A stretch of DNA of 34,719 bases from Pseudomonadota bacterium (GTDB lineage Bacteria; Myxococcota; UBA9042; PHBI01): NCBI GenBank assembly GCA_005772945.1, contig SXIE01000346.1:1-34719 (forward strand). The letters are read 5' to 3'. Below, one piece after another: positions 19,801 through 27,700 of the stretch. Under the pieces are notes generated by a model. It was not told where the DNA came from. It ran no database searches and was given only the letters and a program-made list of their open reading frames with translations. Within the stretch, counting starts at the first letter, position 1. The number at the start of each line of letters is the position of its first letter. The position numbers and the translations under genes are program-made.

Positions 19801-21172
19801 CAATGGCGGACGCGGCACGATGCCCGGGGTGGCGACCACGGGCGCGATCGTGACCTGCACGACGCTCCCGACCTACTCGGTCGGCGGCGGCACGGTCGGC
19901 CTCCAGGGGACCGGACTCGTCCTCTCGCTCAACGGCGGCATCGAGCTCCTCACGATCCCGCATCCCGTCGGTGCCGCCGGTGCGACGTCGTTCGCGTTCG
20001 CGACCGAGTTCGTCGCCGGCACGGCCTACAGCGCCATCATCACGCAGCAGCCCGAGAACCCGCCGCAAGACTGCGCACTCGTCTTCGGCACCGGCACGAT
20101 CGCCAAGAGCAACATCACGAACCTCACGGTCGCATGTCGGCCCCGCTCGCCGCTCGCAGCCGTTTATTCCCTTGGCGGAACGGTCGCGGGTCTGCGCGGC
20201 TCGGGCCTCAAGCTCTCGCTCAATGGCGGCGTCCAAGAGCTGGTCCTCGACGCCAGCGGCGCCTTCTCGGTCCCGACCAAGCTCGCCCCCGACACCGACT
20301 ACACGGTCGTCATCGCGCGCCAGCCGAGCAACCCGACGCAGGTCTGCACCATCGACCACGCCGAGGGCACGACCGCCAACGCGGACGTGACGGACATCGG
20401 CATCAGCTGCCGCGACGCGATGAAGGTCACGGTCGAGGTCCAATCGCCGGGCGCCAACGGCGCGCACGTCAAGGCCCTGCTCGTCTCGAGCGACGCCAAT
20501 CCGACGCTGGTCGGCGTCTCGTCGGACAAGATGAAAATCACCGACGGCAAGGTCACGTTCGTCTTGCGCGCGCCCGATCAGGCTGGCCAGGCTGGCCAGA
20601 CGGGCACGACCGGCTCCGCGGGCGACGCCTCGGTTCCACCCGGGCAATATCGTCTCTTCGTTTTCGTCAATGATGACCTGGACTTCGACGCCGCGAGCGG
20701 CCTACCGCGCTACGAGGCCACGGACGACCGGGGCGCCTTCGTGGTGGTCAGTGGCACGTCCGCATCGCCCCCGCGCGTGGTTGTGACCGACGCGGATCTG
20801 TCACCGCTGGGCGGCGCCGCCATCACGGTCGCGAACAGCGCGCTCGATCCGCACGCCTCGATGCGTTGCTGGTTCGCGGCCGCGGGGGCGGGCACGCTCA
20901 CGCTGCCTGTCAGCACGACCTCGCCGGTCCTCGGGACGAGCCTCCGCGCCTGCGACCCGGCCGGCGCCGCCTGCACGACCCTCAGCGGCGGCTTGCCGTC
21001 GCTCGTCGCCAATGTCCTGGCCCCGCTTCCCGTCGGCGTCTCCTACGACGCCACCTGCTGGGTCGATGTCGATAACGACAGCAATCTCACCCGCGGTGAC
21101 CTCATCGGAACGCTGACCGGCGTCTCGATCGCGAACCCGCTCTTCCTGAACCTCGCCGTCAAGAGCTTCTGA
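13814..21172 (+). CDS. giant secreted mosaic protein (cohesin-like, LamG, beta-propeller, Ig-like repeats)
   Basis: 2452 residues, with GAGGTGA (13804-13810) before the ATG and a signal peptide (residues 1-30). Visible order: a Cys-rich region; a DGDGDGVPAWLE calcium-type loop (about 193); a cohesin-like module (252-392, ending ALWGPSVAL); a LamG/concanavalin-like N-part (469-605, YLDGSSDHLRLP...WHHVGF...LYFDGVRV). Next come PD40/TolB-like propeller blades (about 633-840), two tandem 12-residue calcium-type loops (924-947), a second cohesin-like stretch (952-1060) and another blade (FSPDGDQLLLA). The LamG closing strand follows (GGLDDLKLY, about 1152-1160), then Cys-rich units (about 1195-1355) and a large unassigned domain (about 1360-1780). 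Four Ig-like repeats (1838-2201) precede a short collagen-like tract (QAGQAGQTGTTG) and a last DVDNDSNLTRGD loop. Probably extracellular and calcium-stabilised; no enzyme domain was recognised. Confidence 0.85.
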   Translation: MLPERSQLRALALLCMLVGGTLASAQTASARPLKLSELYDLGHYLGCTETCPAVYASSTYDRFVEREQCLVACGHAPRIWEKNGIAPVDRADHELALLEYNQAQDSTTAIICYGDADQTVVIPAALCTGGVCEAVDECTQAECAADNTIELQCIDDQPGGPRCIWPLQKRPGHCPDVVCAAAPTHSFQECADGDGDGVPAWLEKHLGLDDGVVESRCGSHAACRFDEECGYRPDLGHGLCQPRDCGGGACTAFHLQLVAEDDTEVLVQIHYDYTPLPARALDLYLTYDHTSLTLADARPLALLNLQGKELASTHLSDGTLRLSVLDTDGTHPIPTGPIIELVFRRIGPGGTDIAFSTNDLLQTASVAPLQGDAAGQGLLTDDALWGPSVALGSRDDAPTKLRMWFGFDALSAPATYLNVPDADALCAKYPLCANEPSEVEKAKLLARLAVLQNGSVAAREVIEGVTNNAVYLDGSSDHLRLPVTFEEPLAPASQSFSFGTWFYTEGNSLDELKQTPQVLFSHNGPNERTRFGLRLESDGNGAIALKLFDGDFLSKAPVPATVTIATGIQLRTWHHVGFALDASLGKMDLYFDGVRVRDYTFPRAPSVVCPQFFGGTDVLQHVEGDVTGGTPPEHVYYAANRSNLYRIERMNAGGLGATTVLGDGQFSYRDPDYHPGLDRIVYSANVSGNFEIWMANGDGTDQRQLTSGFGDTARGIIARNPSWAPDGSGIVFESNVYDVLAQDNTFKRVAHIYYIGFDGPNNVVAIEQPDGSTVEQLDYVALIGNQTVNTYRLTSAQDRNHRNARWLTGSADDGSRGELLIDTSSPMWDGHQIYTLKIPQIIDFATVDPVIGLGEAWHEIEMLAAHHSEKAGLVPLTKELLFYQRTFATYESTSEYTLTETPTADGVNVSVAYNPAPVAADCWDRNHNRLQDTDEDRNADQLWDTRDCLPHEIRNLYLEFDASLYNPILEDANGQAITAGTVVTAMHKTLRLKGVEPLGHSYVRIEVMSPLDASPLTPGQIAVIRFVAPQPGARTVAFGTFTRESDTEFLLKDLTSVAPPTTFEPAGLFEQIEDGVFSPDGDQLLLAAVSKSRPVLLRTETLLGASGAESLFVESTKLSGLDWVRDASFYPCNWAGGTLHLQNKQILAGFRGGLDDLKLYAGLRDPDAFRSEAERGHEFLAKDGRDGQLDSRLPSCGNSHAECPPFHLCVQSQCVSVPCDPEDPFSCSAYEARCTLRPMSVEQEHVGANGNTSAFDWVCGADCNVDAQCFTERCLNGPCRFCEQTEHACMECRDVVKQLGALSIATIEGCPDTKSFACVAGACITECYAFEDGQSKYLCDSLLEYCDHGKCVMHDWTWWDLAPATFQGTGDMVYDVAPDPINGWPGYSQVVDQRVPVEVHAYGVTDYGSAPEIVVEARGGPFYGANWNRIARIMVHNRTLVEANQNPYVVTSPHPFNDLRLRLITAPYNNISGAATGLGAKDDQFCLADFKATAVAAGTPNAAPDPCYFRAQGSKYTLGYPADISPREQIGYCKDQKHANCPPASRSEHDFLWGGSPAVVVLDVQVDGGGAMNNITTNKVCSYEGGITPVDDGAPKKMFYGDISKELSPERDAYCAANPGVCDAGSALMEFDRATYGYGLLNCNVVDPTVPDAASITMQNIIILRDFPLEQGSVMETANNCVVDIDAFRTEPCYGWIGSGSSVDPSNSANQVGASTAFASFEFGLFSNFAHGDGYDGVDLLRFPVKVRVTGYAGGDLRVGWRDSMGALVETATVPAPAAAPGIVDVTFPTDMAVGRRYSVIIDAQPSTPNHVCTVDATLGAGAMPGGGVVVPVACVTARSVKVAVQGLDGNIILKNSYSAGAGQPTTGLEELVATADGTWTFGHALTPGATYDVTIKRPPAGQICTIASGAGMMGTGDVAAFVVCRDIAQSPLAVSVNGLAGSGFELIEQESGRTLRPNGNGTAAFPGLFEEGKAYQVGVTVQPSAPPQLCTVTSANGGRGTMPGVATTGAIVTCTTLPTYSVGGGTVGLQGTGLVLSLNGGIELLTIPHPVGAAGATSFAFATEFVAGTAYSAIITQQPENPPQDCALVFGTGTIAKSNITNLTVACRPRSPLAAVYSLGGTVAGLRGSGLKLSLNGGVQELVLDASGAFSVPTKLAPDTDYTVVIARQPSNPTQVCTIDHAEGTTANADVTDIGISCRDAMKVTVEVQSPGANGAHVKALLVSSDANPTLVGVSSDKMKITDGKVTFVLRAPDQAGQAGQTGTTGSAGDASVPPGQYRLFVFVNDDLDFDAASGLPRYEATDDRGAFVVVSGTSASPPRVVVTDADLSPLGGAAITVANSALDPHASMRCWFAAAGAGTLTLPVSTTSPVLGTSLRACDPAGAACTTLSGGLPSLVANVLAPLPVGVSYDATCWVDVDNDSNLTRGDLIGTLTGVSIANPLFLNLAVKSF
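19325..20416 (+). repeat. four tandem Ig-like repeats in the giant mosaic protein
   Basis: Units of about 85-92 residues with the pattern GLxGxGLxLxLNGGxxxL ... FxxxLxxGxxYxVxIxxQPxxPxQxCTI ... xVxC. The last two are closest (SLNGGIELL, SLNGGVQEL). A partial fifth copy precedes them (YSVIIDAQPSTPNHVCTV). Each repeat keeps two Cys, consistent with one disulphide per domain. This is a known, widespread bacterial surface-protein repeat type. Confidence 0.8.
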
Positions 21173-21194
21173 TCTATCCCCATTTTCGTGCGCC

Positions 21195-21212
21195 GCCGGG
21201 CCGTTGCCCGGC
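21195..21212 (+). other. GC-rich hairpin between two operon genes
   Basis: Perfect 7-bp stem GCCGGGC / GCCCGGC with loop CGTT in the 67-base gap between the giant mosaic gene and the beta-repeat gene. There is no T-run, so it is not a classical terminator. It could protect a processed mRNA end or lower downstream expression. Such stems also arise by chance in GC-rich DNA. Confidence 0.35.
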
Positions 21213-21239
21213 CCTCGAAAATCCGACCGGAGAACCGAG

Positions 21240-24239
21240 ATGTTCCTAGCCGCCACGTGCCTGCCGCTGCGCCGATCCTCGGCACGACTCCTCCCGGGTC
21301 TCGCCCTGGCCACGTTGCTTCTCGCGCCCTCGCGGGCCGACGCCCAAGACGTCGTCTGCGACAACACCGGCGACTTTCCTTGCAGCTACCAGATCAAGGA
21401 TCTGAAGCTCCAGAAGGTCCCGCCGGTGTTCAAGTTTCAGGCGCGCGTCTCGCAAGCCAAGCTCCCGATCGGCGAGGGCTTGTTCACGACGGTCTACGTC
21501 AAGCTCCTGCGCGGCACCGAGGTCCTCTGCTCGGAGCAGTTCCAGAGCGTGCAGGTCGTCGACAGCGTCCTCAACCTCGAGATCGGGCGCAACATGAGTT
21601 GCGAGCTCGACGAGGTGATGGCGGAGAACTCGGATCTGGCCTTCCAGATCTGCCCCGGCGACATCAACAACTGCCTGAAGCCGGTCGAGCTCGGCTCAGC
21701 GCCCTACGCGGTCAAGGCCAGCTTTGCGAGCCTCGCGCAGCAAGCGCACCACGCCAACGTGGCCGGTCAGGCGAGCTACGCGCACCGCGTCACGGCGGAC
21801 CGCGATCTCCTCATCCGCAACGTCCTCGGCATCGGCTACTTCGACTTCTACACGCCCGTCGCAGCCAAGGCCCTCGAGCTCTTCCCGAACCCGGCCGACT
21901 TCGCGGCCTACGAGAACGGTGGCTTCCTCCAGTGGACGCCCGTCAAGGACCGCGATGCGATGCACCTCAGCGTCGTCGGCAAGCGCCACGACAGCGACCA
22001 GATGACCGAGCTCCATTCGCTGCATCTCTTCAGCGAGGATACGACCCTGACGGGCGACGTGACCGTGACCCCGTCGGTCGGCGGCAAGGGCCTCACGGTC
22101 ACCGCCCAGGGCGCGCACATCGTCGGCAACACCGACGTCGACGGCACGGTGGTCATTACCCAGGGCACGACCGTTCAATCGGGCGGCATCCACGTCACAG
22201 ACGACTCGAACATCGTGGGCGCGCTCGTCATCGCCCGGAAGACGACCGTGCAATCGGGCGGCGCCGACATCACCGGCAATTCCCAGGTGCTCGGAACGAT
22301 GCTCATCAGCCAGGCCCTCACCGTCCAGGCGGGCGGCGCGCACATCACAGGCGCCTCTGACATCGCCGGCACGCTCCTCATCAGCGCCGCCGCCACGGTC
22401 GCTGCGGGCGGTATCCACGTCACGGGCAACTCGGAGATCGACGGCACGCTCGACGTCGGCGACGCCGTCACCATCGACCAGGGCGGCCTCAACGTCTCGG
22501 CCGGCGGCGTGCGCGTCAGCTCCGGCGGCGTGAGCGTCAGCTCGGGCGGCCTCGTGGTGAGCGCGGGCGGCGCGGACGTCACGGGCGACTCGCGCGTCGC
22601 CGGACGCCTCGACGTCCAAGAGCTGCGCGCCTCGGGCAGCATCGAGGTTGGCGCCAACATCGCCGTCAAGGACCAGCTCGGTGCCTCGCATCGCCTCTTC
22701 GCCGTGCAGGGGACCGCGCTCGCGGTGAACCCCGACGCCTCGCTCGCCAAGACCGACGTAAACGGCGTCATCCACTTCCACGGCCCGGCGATCTTCGACG
22801 CCGGCGTCACGGACCCGGTCGCCGCCGACACCTTCATCTTCGCGACCGGCGAGACCCGGAATCTGACCTTCGGCGGCGACCTGACCGTGGCCGGTCAAAT
22901 GGCAATTCCAAGCGGCGTCATCGGTGGGCTCACGATCGCGGGCGGCGCCACGATCAGCGGGAACGTCTCGATCCCCAACGGCATCACGGGCGCCCTCACG
23001 ATCGGCGGCGCGACGACCATCACGAGCGGCGGCGCGACCATCACCGGCAACAGCGCCGTCACCGGCAACTTCGGTGCGACCGGCAACCTGACGATCGGCG
23101 GGAGCTCGACGCTCACCGGCACGGTCGCCATGCCGGCCGGCGTGACGGGCGCACTGGGGATCACCGGCGGCGTGACGGCGGGAGGAGGCGTTACCGCCGG
23201 CGGTAACGGCAGCTTCGGCGGCACGCTGGCGGTCACCGGCACCTCGACCTTCACCGGCGCGGCCACCTTCAATGGCGGCATCAGCGGCAACATGGCGTTT
23301 GGCGGCGCGCTCTCGGTCGCGGGCAACAGCACGCTGAGCGGCACACTCACCGTGGTCGGGCAGAGCAACCTCGGCCGCGTACTCGTCAGCTCGGGCATCG
23401 TTGTCAACGGCGTCTCGAGCTTCGGCGACACCGTCTCGTTCCCGAGCGGTATCACCGGCAACACCAACTTCGCCAACAGCATCACCGTCGGCGGCACGAC
23501 CACCATGTCGGGCAACGCCAACGTCGGCGGGGGCTTGACCGTCACGGGCGCCACGCAGCTCCTCGGCACGGTGAGCTTCGGCGGCGGCTTCTCGGGCACG
23601 ACCCAGTTCCAGCACGTGAGCACCTCGGGCAACCTCACGGTGGCCGGGCTCGCGACGTTCAGCGGCCTGGTCGCCTTCCCGGGTGGCATCACTGGCAGCA
23701 TCACGATGGACACACTGACCGTCACCACGGCGCTCGTCGCCAACGGATCGACTGTTTTCAACGGGCCGGTCGACTTCAATGACAGCGTGACCGGCCTCGA
23801 CAACCTGAGCGCGTACGTCAGAGCCAGTGGCGAGGACCGCGGCATCACGTTGCCCAGCCTGGTCATCACCGGCAATACGACGCTGCAGGGCACTCTCACC
23901 GTGAGCGGCGGGTTCGGCTCGATTACCGCGAACGACTTGACGGTTCAGAACAGCGCCTTGATAGGGGAGCACCTCAACGTCAGCGGCAACGCGACGCTGG
24001 ACGGGAACGTCAGTGTCTTCGGTAGTTTCAACGCGGCGAACTGCTGCATCTGCCTGAACTACTCGGACGGCAACGGCTTCGCTACCGATGACCACAAGCA
24101 CACCTGCGTGAAGCTGCAGGACGGCTCGGGCGGCGGCAGCATGCACCTCTCCGGCGACGTCGACGACAACGACGTCATGTGGATGAGGTTCGTCTGCGGC
24201 CCGACCTGCACGAACGGCACCGGCATCGGGTGGAAGTGA
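21240..24239 (+). CDS. secreted beta-repeat, fibre-like protein
   Basis: 999 residues. GGAGAA (21229-21234) sets the start, and the signal peptide ends at ADA (residue 35). Residues about 40-165 form an N-terminal domain ending in ELGSAPYAVKASFASLAQQA, a linker style seen before tail-fibre or stalk-like repeats. Residues 286-410 are five exact-length 25-residue repeats, then five 7-residue GGxxVSx units. A long Gly/Thr/Ser-rich region (about 540-870) alternates short strands with GN/GG turns (TGNLTIGGSSTLTGTV), as expected for a beta-solenoid or trimeric beta-fibre. The last 70 residues are Cys-rich (NCCICLNY...HTCVKL...FVCGPTC), possibly a cap or binding tip. The DHKHT and DVDDND segments could bind metal. 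It is probably the elongated shaft component of a surface structure; no homologue is recognised with certainty. Confidence 0.82.
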   Translation: MFLAATCLPLRRSSARLLPGLALATLLLAPSRADAQDVVCDNTGDFPCSYQIKDLKLQKVPPVFKFQARVSQAKLPIGEGLFTTVYVKLLRGTEVLCSEQFQSVQVVDSVLNLEIGRNMSCELDEVMAENSDLAFQICPGDINNCLKPVELGSAPYAVKASFASLAQQAHHANVAGQASYAHRVTADRDLLIRNVLGIGYFDFYTPVAAKALELFPNPADFAAYENGGFLQWTPVKDRDAMHLSVVGKRHDSDQMTELHSLHLFSEDTTLTGDVTVTPSVGGKGLTVTAQGAHIVGNTDVDGTVVITQGTTVQSGGIHVTDDSNIVGALVIARKTTVQSGGADITGNSQVLGTMLISQALTVQAGGAHITGASDIAGTLLISAAATVAAGGIHVTGNSEIDGTLDVGDAVTIDQGGLNVSAGGVRVSSGGVSVSSGGLVVSAGGADVTGDSRVAGRLDVQELRASGSIEVGANIAVKDQLGASHRLFAVQGTALAVNPDASLAKTDVNGVIHFHGPAIFDAGVTDPVAADTFIFATGETRNLTFGGDLTVAGQMAIPSGVIGGLTIAGGATISGNVSIPNGITGALTIGGATTITSGGATITGNSAVTGNFGATGNLTIGGSSTLTGTVAMPAGVTGALGITGGVTAGGGVTAGGNGSFGGTLAVTGTSTFTGAATFNGGISGNMAFGGALSVAGNSTLSGTLTVVGQSNLGRVLVSSGIVVNGVSSFGDTVSFPSGITGNTNFANSITVGGTTTMSGNANVGGGLTVTGATQLLGTVSFGGGFSGTTQFQHVSTSGNLTVAGLATFSGLVAFPGGITGSITMDTLTVTTALVANGSTVFNGPVDFNDSVTGLDNLSAYVRASGEDRGITLPSLVITGNTTLQGTLTVSGGFGSITANDLTVQNSALIGEHLNVSGNATLDGNVSVFGSFNAANCCICLNYSDGNGFATDDHKHTCVKLQDGSGGGSMHLSGDVDDNDVMWMRFVCGPTCTNGTGIGWK
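22095..22469 (+). repeat. five perfect-length 75-bp (25-residue) tandem repeats
   Basis: Units begin TVTAQGAHI, TVQSGGIHV, TVQSGGADI, TVQAGGAHI and TVAAGGIHV, and each continues TGNSxxxGTLxI. All five are exactly 25 residues with no indels, consistent with one repeat per coil of a regular beta structure. Confidence 0.85.
22482..22586 (+). repeat. five 21-bp (7-residue) GG repeats
   Basis: The units GGLNVSA, GGVRVSS, GGVSVSS, GGLVVSA and GGADVTG directly follow the 25-residue repeats. The period changes from 25 to 7 residues at about 22482. Confidence 0.8.
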
Positions 24240-24241
24240 GT

Positions 24242-24775
24242 ATGACCAGCCACCTACACCTCTCGGCGGCCGTCGCCTGCGCCCTCGCCCTCGTGGCCTG
24301 CGACGCGCAGAGCCCCACGCCCAAGGGACCGACCGACGCGCCGCCGATCGAGGCGTCGCCGCTCACCCTGTCGCTCGCCGCGGCGCCCGCCGCCCCGGGA
24401 ACGGTCGCCCTCGATGTGAACTACCTTCACAAGGTGAACCACGCGGCCCCGCGCATGATGGAGCTCTACGTCCGCCACGCCGACGGCTGGACCTTCCAGG
24501 GCGCCGAGCCGCTCACGGCCACGACCGCGGCCGGCAAGGAGCTCGTGGTGCAAGACCAGGGTGGCGGCCTCCTGCGCGTCATCGTCTACGCCTCCGGCAA
24601 CACGGCGACGCTCGCGTCCGGCGGACTCGCGCGCCTCACGTTCACAGCCCCTGACAAGGCGAGCGGGACCGTCTCGCTCGAGAGTCGCATGCCCATCTTC
24701 GCACCGGCGGAAGCGAATGAGGGCCTGCTGCTCGGACCGCCTCTCACGCTATCGCCGGGCCAAGGAGCGCCATGA
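24242..24775 (+). CDS. small lipoprotein with cohesin-like module
   Basis: 177-residue lipoprotein (lipobox LVAC, Cys20), starting 2 bases after the previous stop. After a Pro-rich linker, residues about 40-175 form one beta module: LTLSLAAAPAAPGTVALDVNY, then GGLLRVIVYASGN, then LASGGLARLTFTAP, ending in PIFAPAEANEGLLLGPPLTL. This closely parallels the C-terminal module of the protein starting at 12841 (EIFAPAAADAALWG) and the module at residues 252-392 of the 2452-residue protein. There is no Cys-rich region, so this is a minimal anchor-plus-module form. Its stop overlaps the next start as ATGA. Presumed outer-membrane anchored; the partner is unknown. Confidence 0.8.
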   Translation: MTSHLHLSAAVACALALVACDAQSPTPKGPTDAPPIEASPLTLSLAAAPAAPGTVALDVNYLHKVNHAAPRMMELYVRHADGWTFQGAEPLTATTAAGKELVVQDQGGGLLRVIVYASGNTATLASGGLARLTFTAPDKASGTVSLESRMPIFAPAEANEGLLLGPPLTLSPGQGAP

Positions 24776-27700
24776 GGCACAGAACGCCCGAACGCCTGAT
24801 TCTTGCCCTCGGCCTGATCGCCCTCACGGGCTTGGTGGCCCTTGGCACGAGCCCGGCACGCGCCTCCGAGCCGCTCGGATCGGTCGCGAACGAGTGCGTC
24901 AACTCCGACGCAAACAACCCCTGTCTCACGGCGGCCGACTGCGTCGGCAACGACCGCGCGCTCATCTGCGTCGAGCACACGCAGGGCGATCCGCAGTCGC
25001 GGCGCTGCGAGATCCCGTGCGAGACCGGCACCGGCGTCGACGTCACTGTGCGCCCCTCGGCCTGCGCGGTCGGCGAGACGTGCATCGAGGGCCACGCGAC
25101 GCCCAATCGCAAGGGCTTCTTCTGCAAGGCCTCGGCCTTCCGCGTCGATCTCAACCTCCTCGACCAATGCGTCGCGTTCCACCTCGGCGGCTTCCAGCCG
25201 GTCTTCAGCGATAACCAGTGCTCGCTCGAAGCGAACCTGACGCGTCTCCTCGATCAGAATGGCGACTCGCGCTTCGACATCTTCGACCTCGATCTGTGTA
25301 TCGTCGCGTTCCTCGAGCAGCCCGGCTGCGACCCGGAGACCAGCTCGTGCGCAGCGGCCGACCTCGTCTTCTGCGCCGACGACAAGGCGTGCGGGCGCGG
25401 CCTCTACTGCGACCCCGAGCGCCACGCGTGCCAGCGCGACTGCGGCCTCGTGGCCTCCCGCGAGGACGGCGTGTCGGAGCTCGAACGCCGATGCACCGGC
25501 AACGGCAAGGCCTGCGACTTCGACCGCGGGCGCTGCGTCGCCATCGACGTCACGAAGTCCACCTGCGACGTCGACTCTGACTGCGTCGCGGGCGCCTACT
25601 GCTTTCTCGGACGCTGCTCGCCCAAGTGCTATCGCTCGGCGGACTGCCCCTCGGGCGGCTGGTACTGCACGGAGAACAACCGCTGCCGCGCGCTGGCCTT
25701 GCCCGACGACGAGGACGACGGCTTCACGTTCGACCCGCAGAACTACGCGATCCGCTTCGGACGCGACCAAATGAAGCTCGACGCCGTCCAGATCACCGAG
25801 CAATCCGCGATGGTGATCCTCGACCTCATCACGAAGAAGGTCGTCGTCGGCAATCCCTCGGTCAGCTTCGGCTATCGCCTCGAGCTCTCGTACGCGCTCA
25901 AGCAGGACACCAAATGCCTGCAGGCGTTCGTCGACTGCGGCGACGTCAACCAGCGCCCCGACAACGAGACCGAAGCCCAATGCCGCGCCCGCCAGGACGA
26001 CTGCTACGTCGACGACACCGAGCAGTGGGTGACGCTCGTGTCGCCGTTCGGCACGGTCGCGGCACAAGGCAATACCGACATCGGGATCCAGCTCGACACG
26101 GCCGCGGCCGACCGCCTGAGCCCCGGCGTCTACACGGCCACGCTCCGCGCCATCTTCGATAATGGCGACTCCGACACCATCCCCGTGACGTTCACGAAGG
26201 CCTCACCGTCCGGCGAGTACGCCGGCCAGATCACCGTCTACAAGGGCACCGTCGACAACACGCTGAACGGCGCCAAGCCACTCGCCTTCGGCATGCGCAT
26301 GAAGGTCTACGGCGAGACGCCGAAGCAGTGGAATACGCTGCTGAGCGAGTACCACCTGGCTCCGACGCCCGCCGTCGCCGACGCGAACGGCTTCGTCGAC
26401 ATCACGAGCGGCCTCCTGGTCCACGGCCAAATGCACGGCAAGAGCGCGTTCGCCTTCACCAAGGGTGGCGCGACCAGCGTGGCCGACAACGAGATCCCGT
26501 TCGTGGGCCTCTACTCCCCGCAGCTCGGGCGTCTCCGCATCATCGGTATCATCGATATCGCGGCGAACTTCTGCATCACCGAAAGCGGCGCTTCTTGCAC
26601 CGAAGCGGGCGCCACCGACCTCCAGGTCAAGAACGTCTTCGGGCGCCCGATCCGCCGCCTCATCGAGTTCATCGGCCCCTTCGACGAAGCCACCGCGCGC
26701 TTCCACGGCATCTACCGCGAGAAGATCAGCGGCCTCGTCGCCGACTACGACCTCACGCTCGAGGGCGGGTTCATCATGGACCAGCTCATCGCCGACGACT
26801 CGCCGATCGCACTCACGACGAACTCGCTCGCGACCGGCTACGCGGCGACGCGCTTCCCGACCGACGCGACCGTGACGGCCCAGATCGACGCCGACATCGC
26901 GACCTATTGCGTCGACAAGACCGGCGCCAGCGCGACCGACAAGGCGACGGCGGCGTATGCCAAGGCGCAGTTCGCCGACAGGACCAAGTTCGACGCGTAC
27001 ATCCAGGCCGCGCGGCGCATCGGCGCGGCGACGACCTACAGCGCGCTCGGGCGCGACACGATCTTCCCGCAGCTCAGGCAGTTCAAGGACAGCATCACCG
27101 AAGCCCTCGCCGGTCTCGGGACGTCCACGCCGCAAGATCAGCAAGATCACCTCAGCATCTACGATTTCCTCTCGAGCTTCGTCCTGCCGTGCACCGACGC
27201 GAGCGCGTCCCCGCCCCCGATGTGCGTGGACGAAAACGCCGTGCGCTGCGGCCTGGCGCTCCATCGCAAGGCGCTCGTCTCGGGCTGGGTCAATACGGCG
27301 GCCGTCTCCGGCGCGGTCACGAATCCGACCACAGGCGAGCTCGACATGTTCTGCCCCGACACGCTGGTCCTCTCGGGATGCCCCGCGCTCGGCAGCACGT
27401 ACCCGGCGCTCTTCGCGATGCAGGAGCACAACCGCTTCTGGTCCGATCTCGGCCAGATCCTGAAATTCGACGCCGACAAGGCGCGCTCGGACGCGTTCCT
27501 CGTCCTCTACCGCAACGAGATCAACCCGTTCATCGCCGGCGCGGCGCGCAGCTACAAGATGGACAAGCTGCGCGCGGCGGTCCGGCAATACGACGCGCTG
27601 GTCAACGAGATCGTCGGCCCGGACGCCGCCAAGGTGCTCTTCACCTGGCCCGGACGCGCCTTCAAATCGACGGGCAACGACTGGCTCGAGATCATGCACA

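Noticed and set aside
20576..20630. Collagen-like Gly-X-Y tract in the giant mosaic protein
   Set aside because: Only about five triplets are present, too short for a triple helix. Treated as a flexible linker.
15155..20647. Two very long minus-strand open frames opposite the giant mosaic gene
   Set aside because: Composition is Arg/Ala/Val/Asp-rich with no signal, domain or ribosome site. The plus strand encodes recognisable domains throughout.
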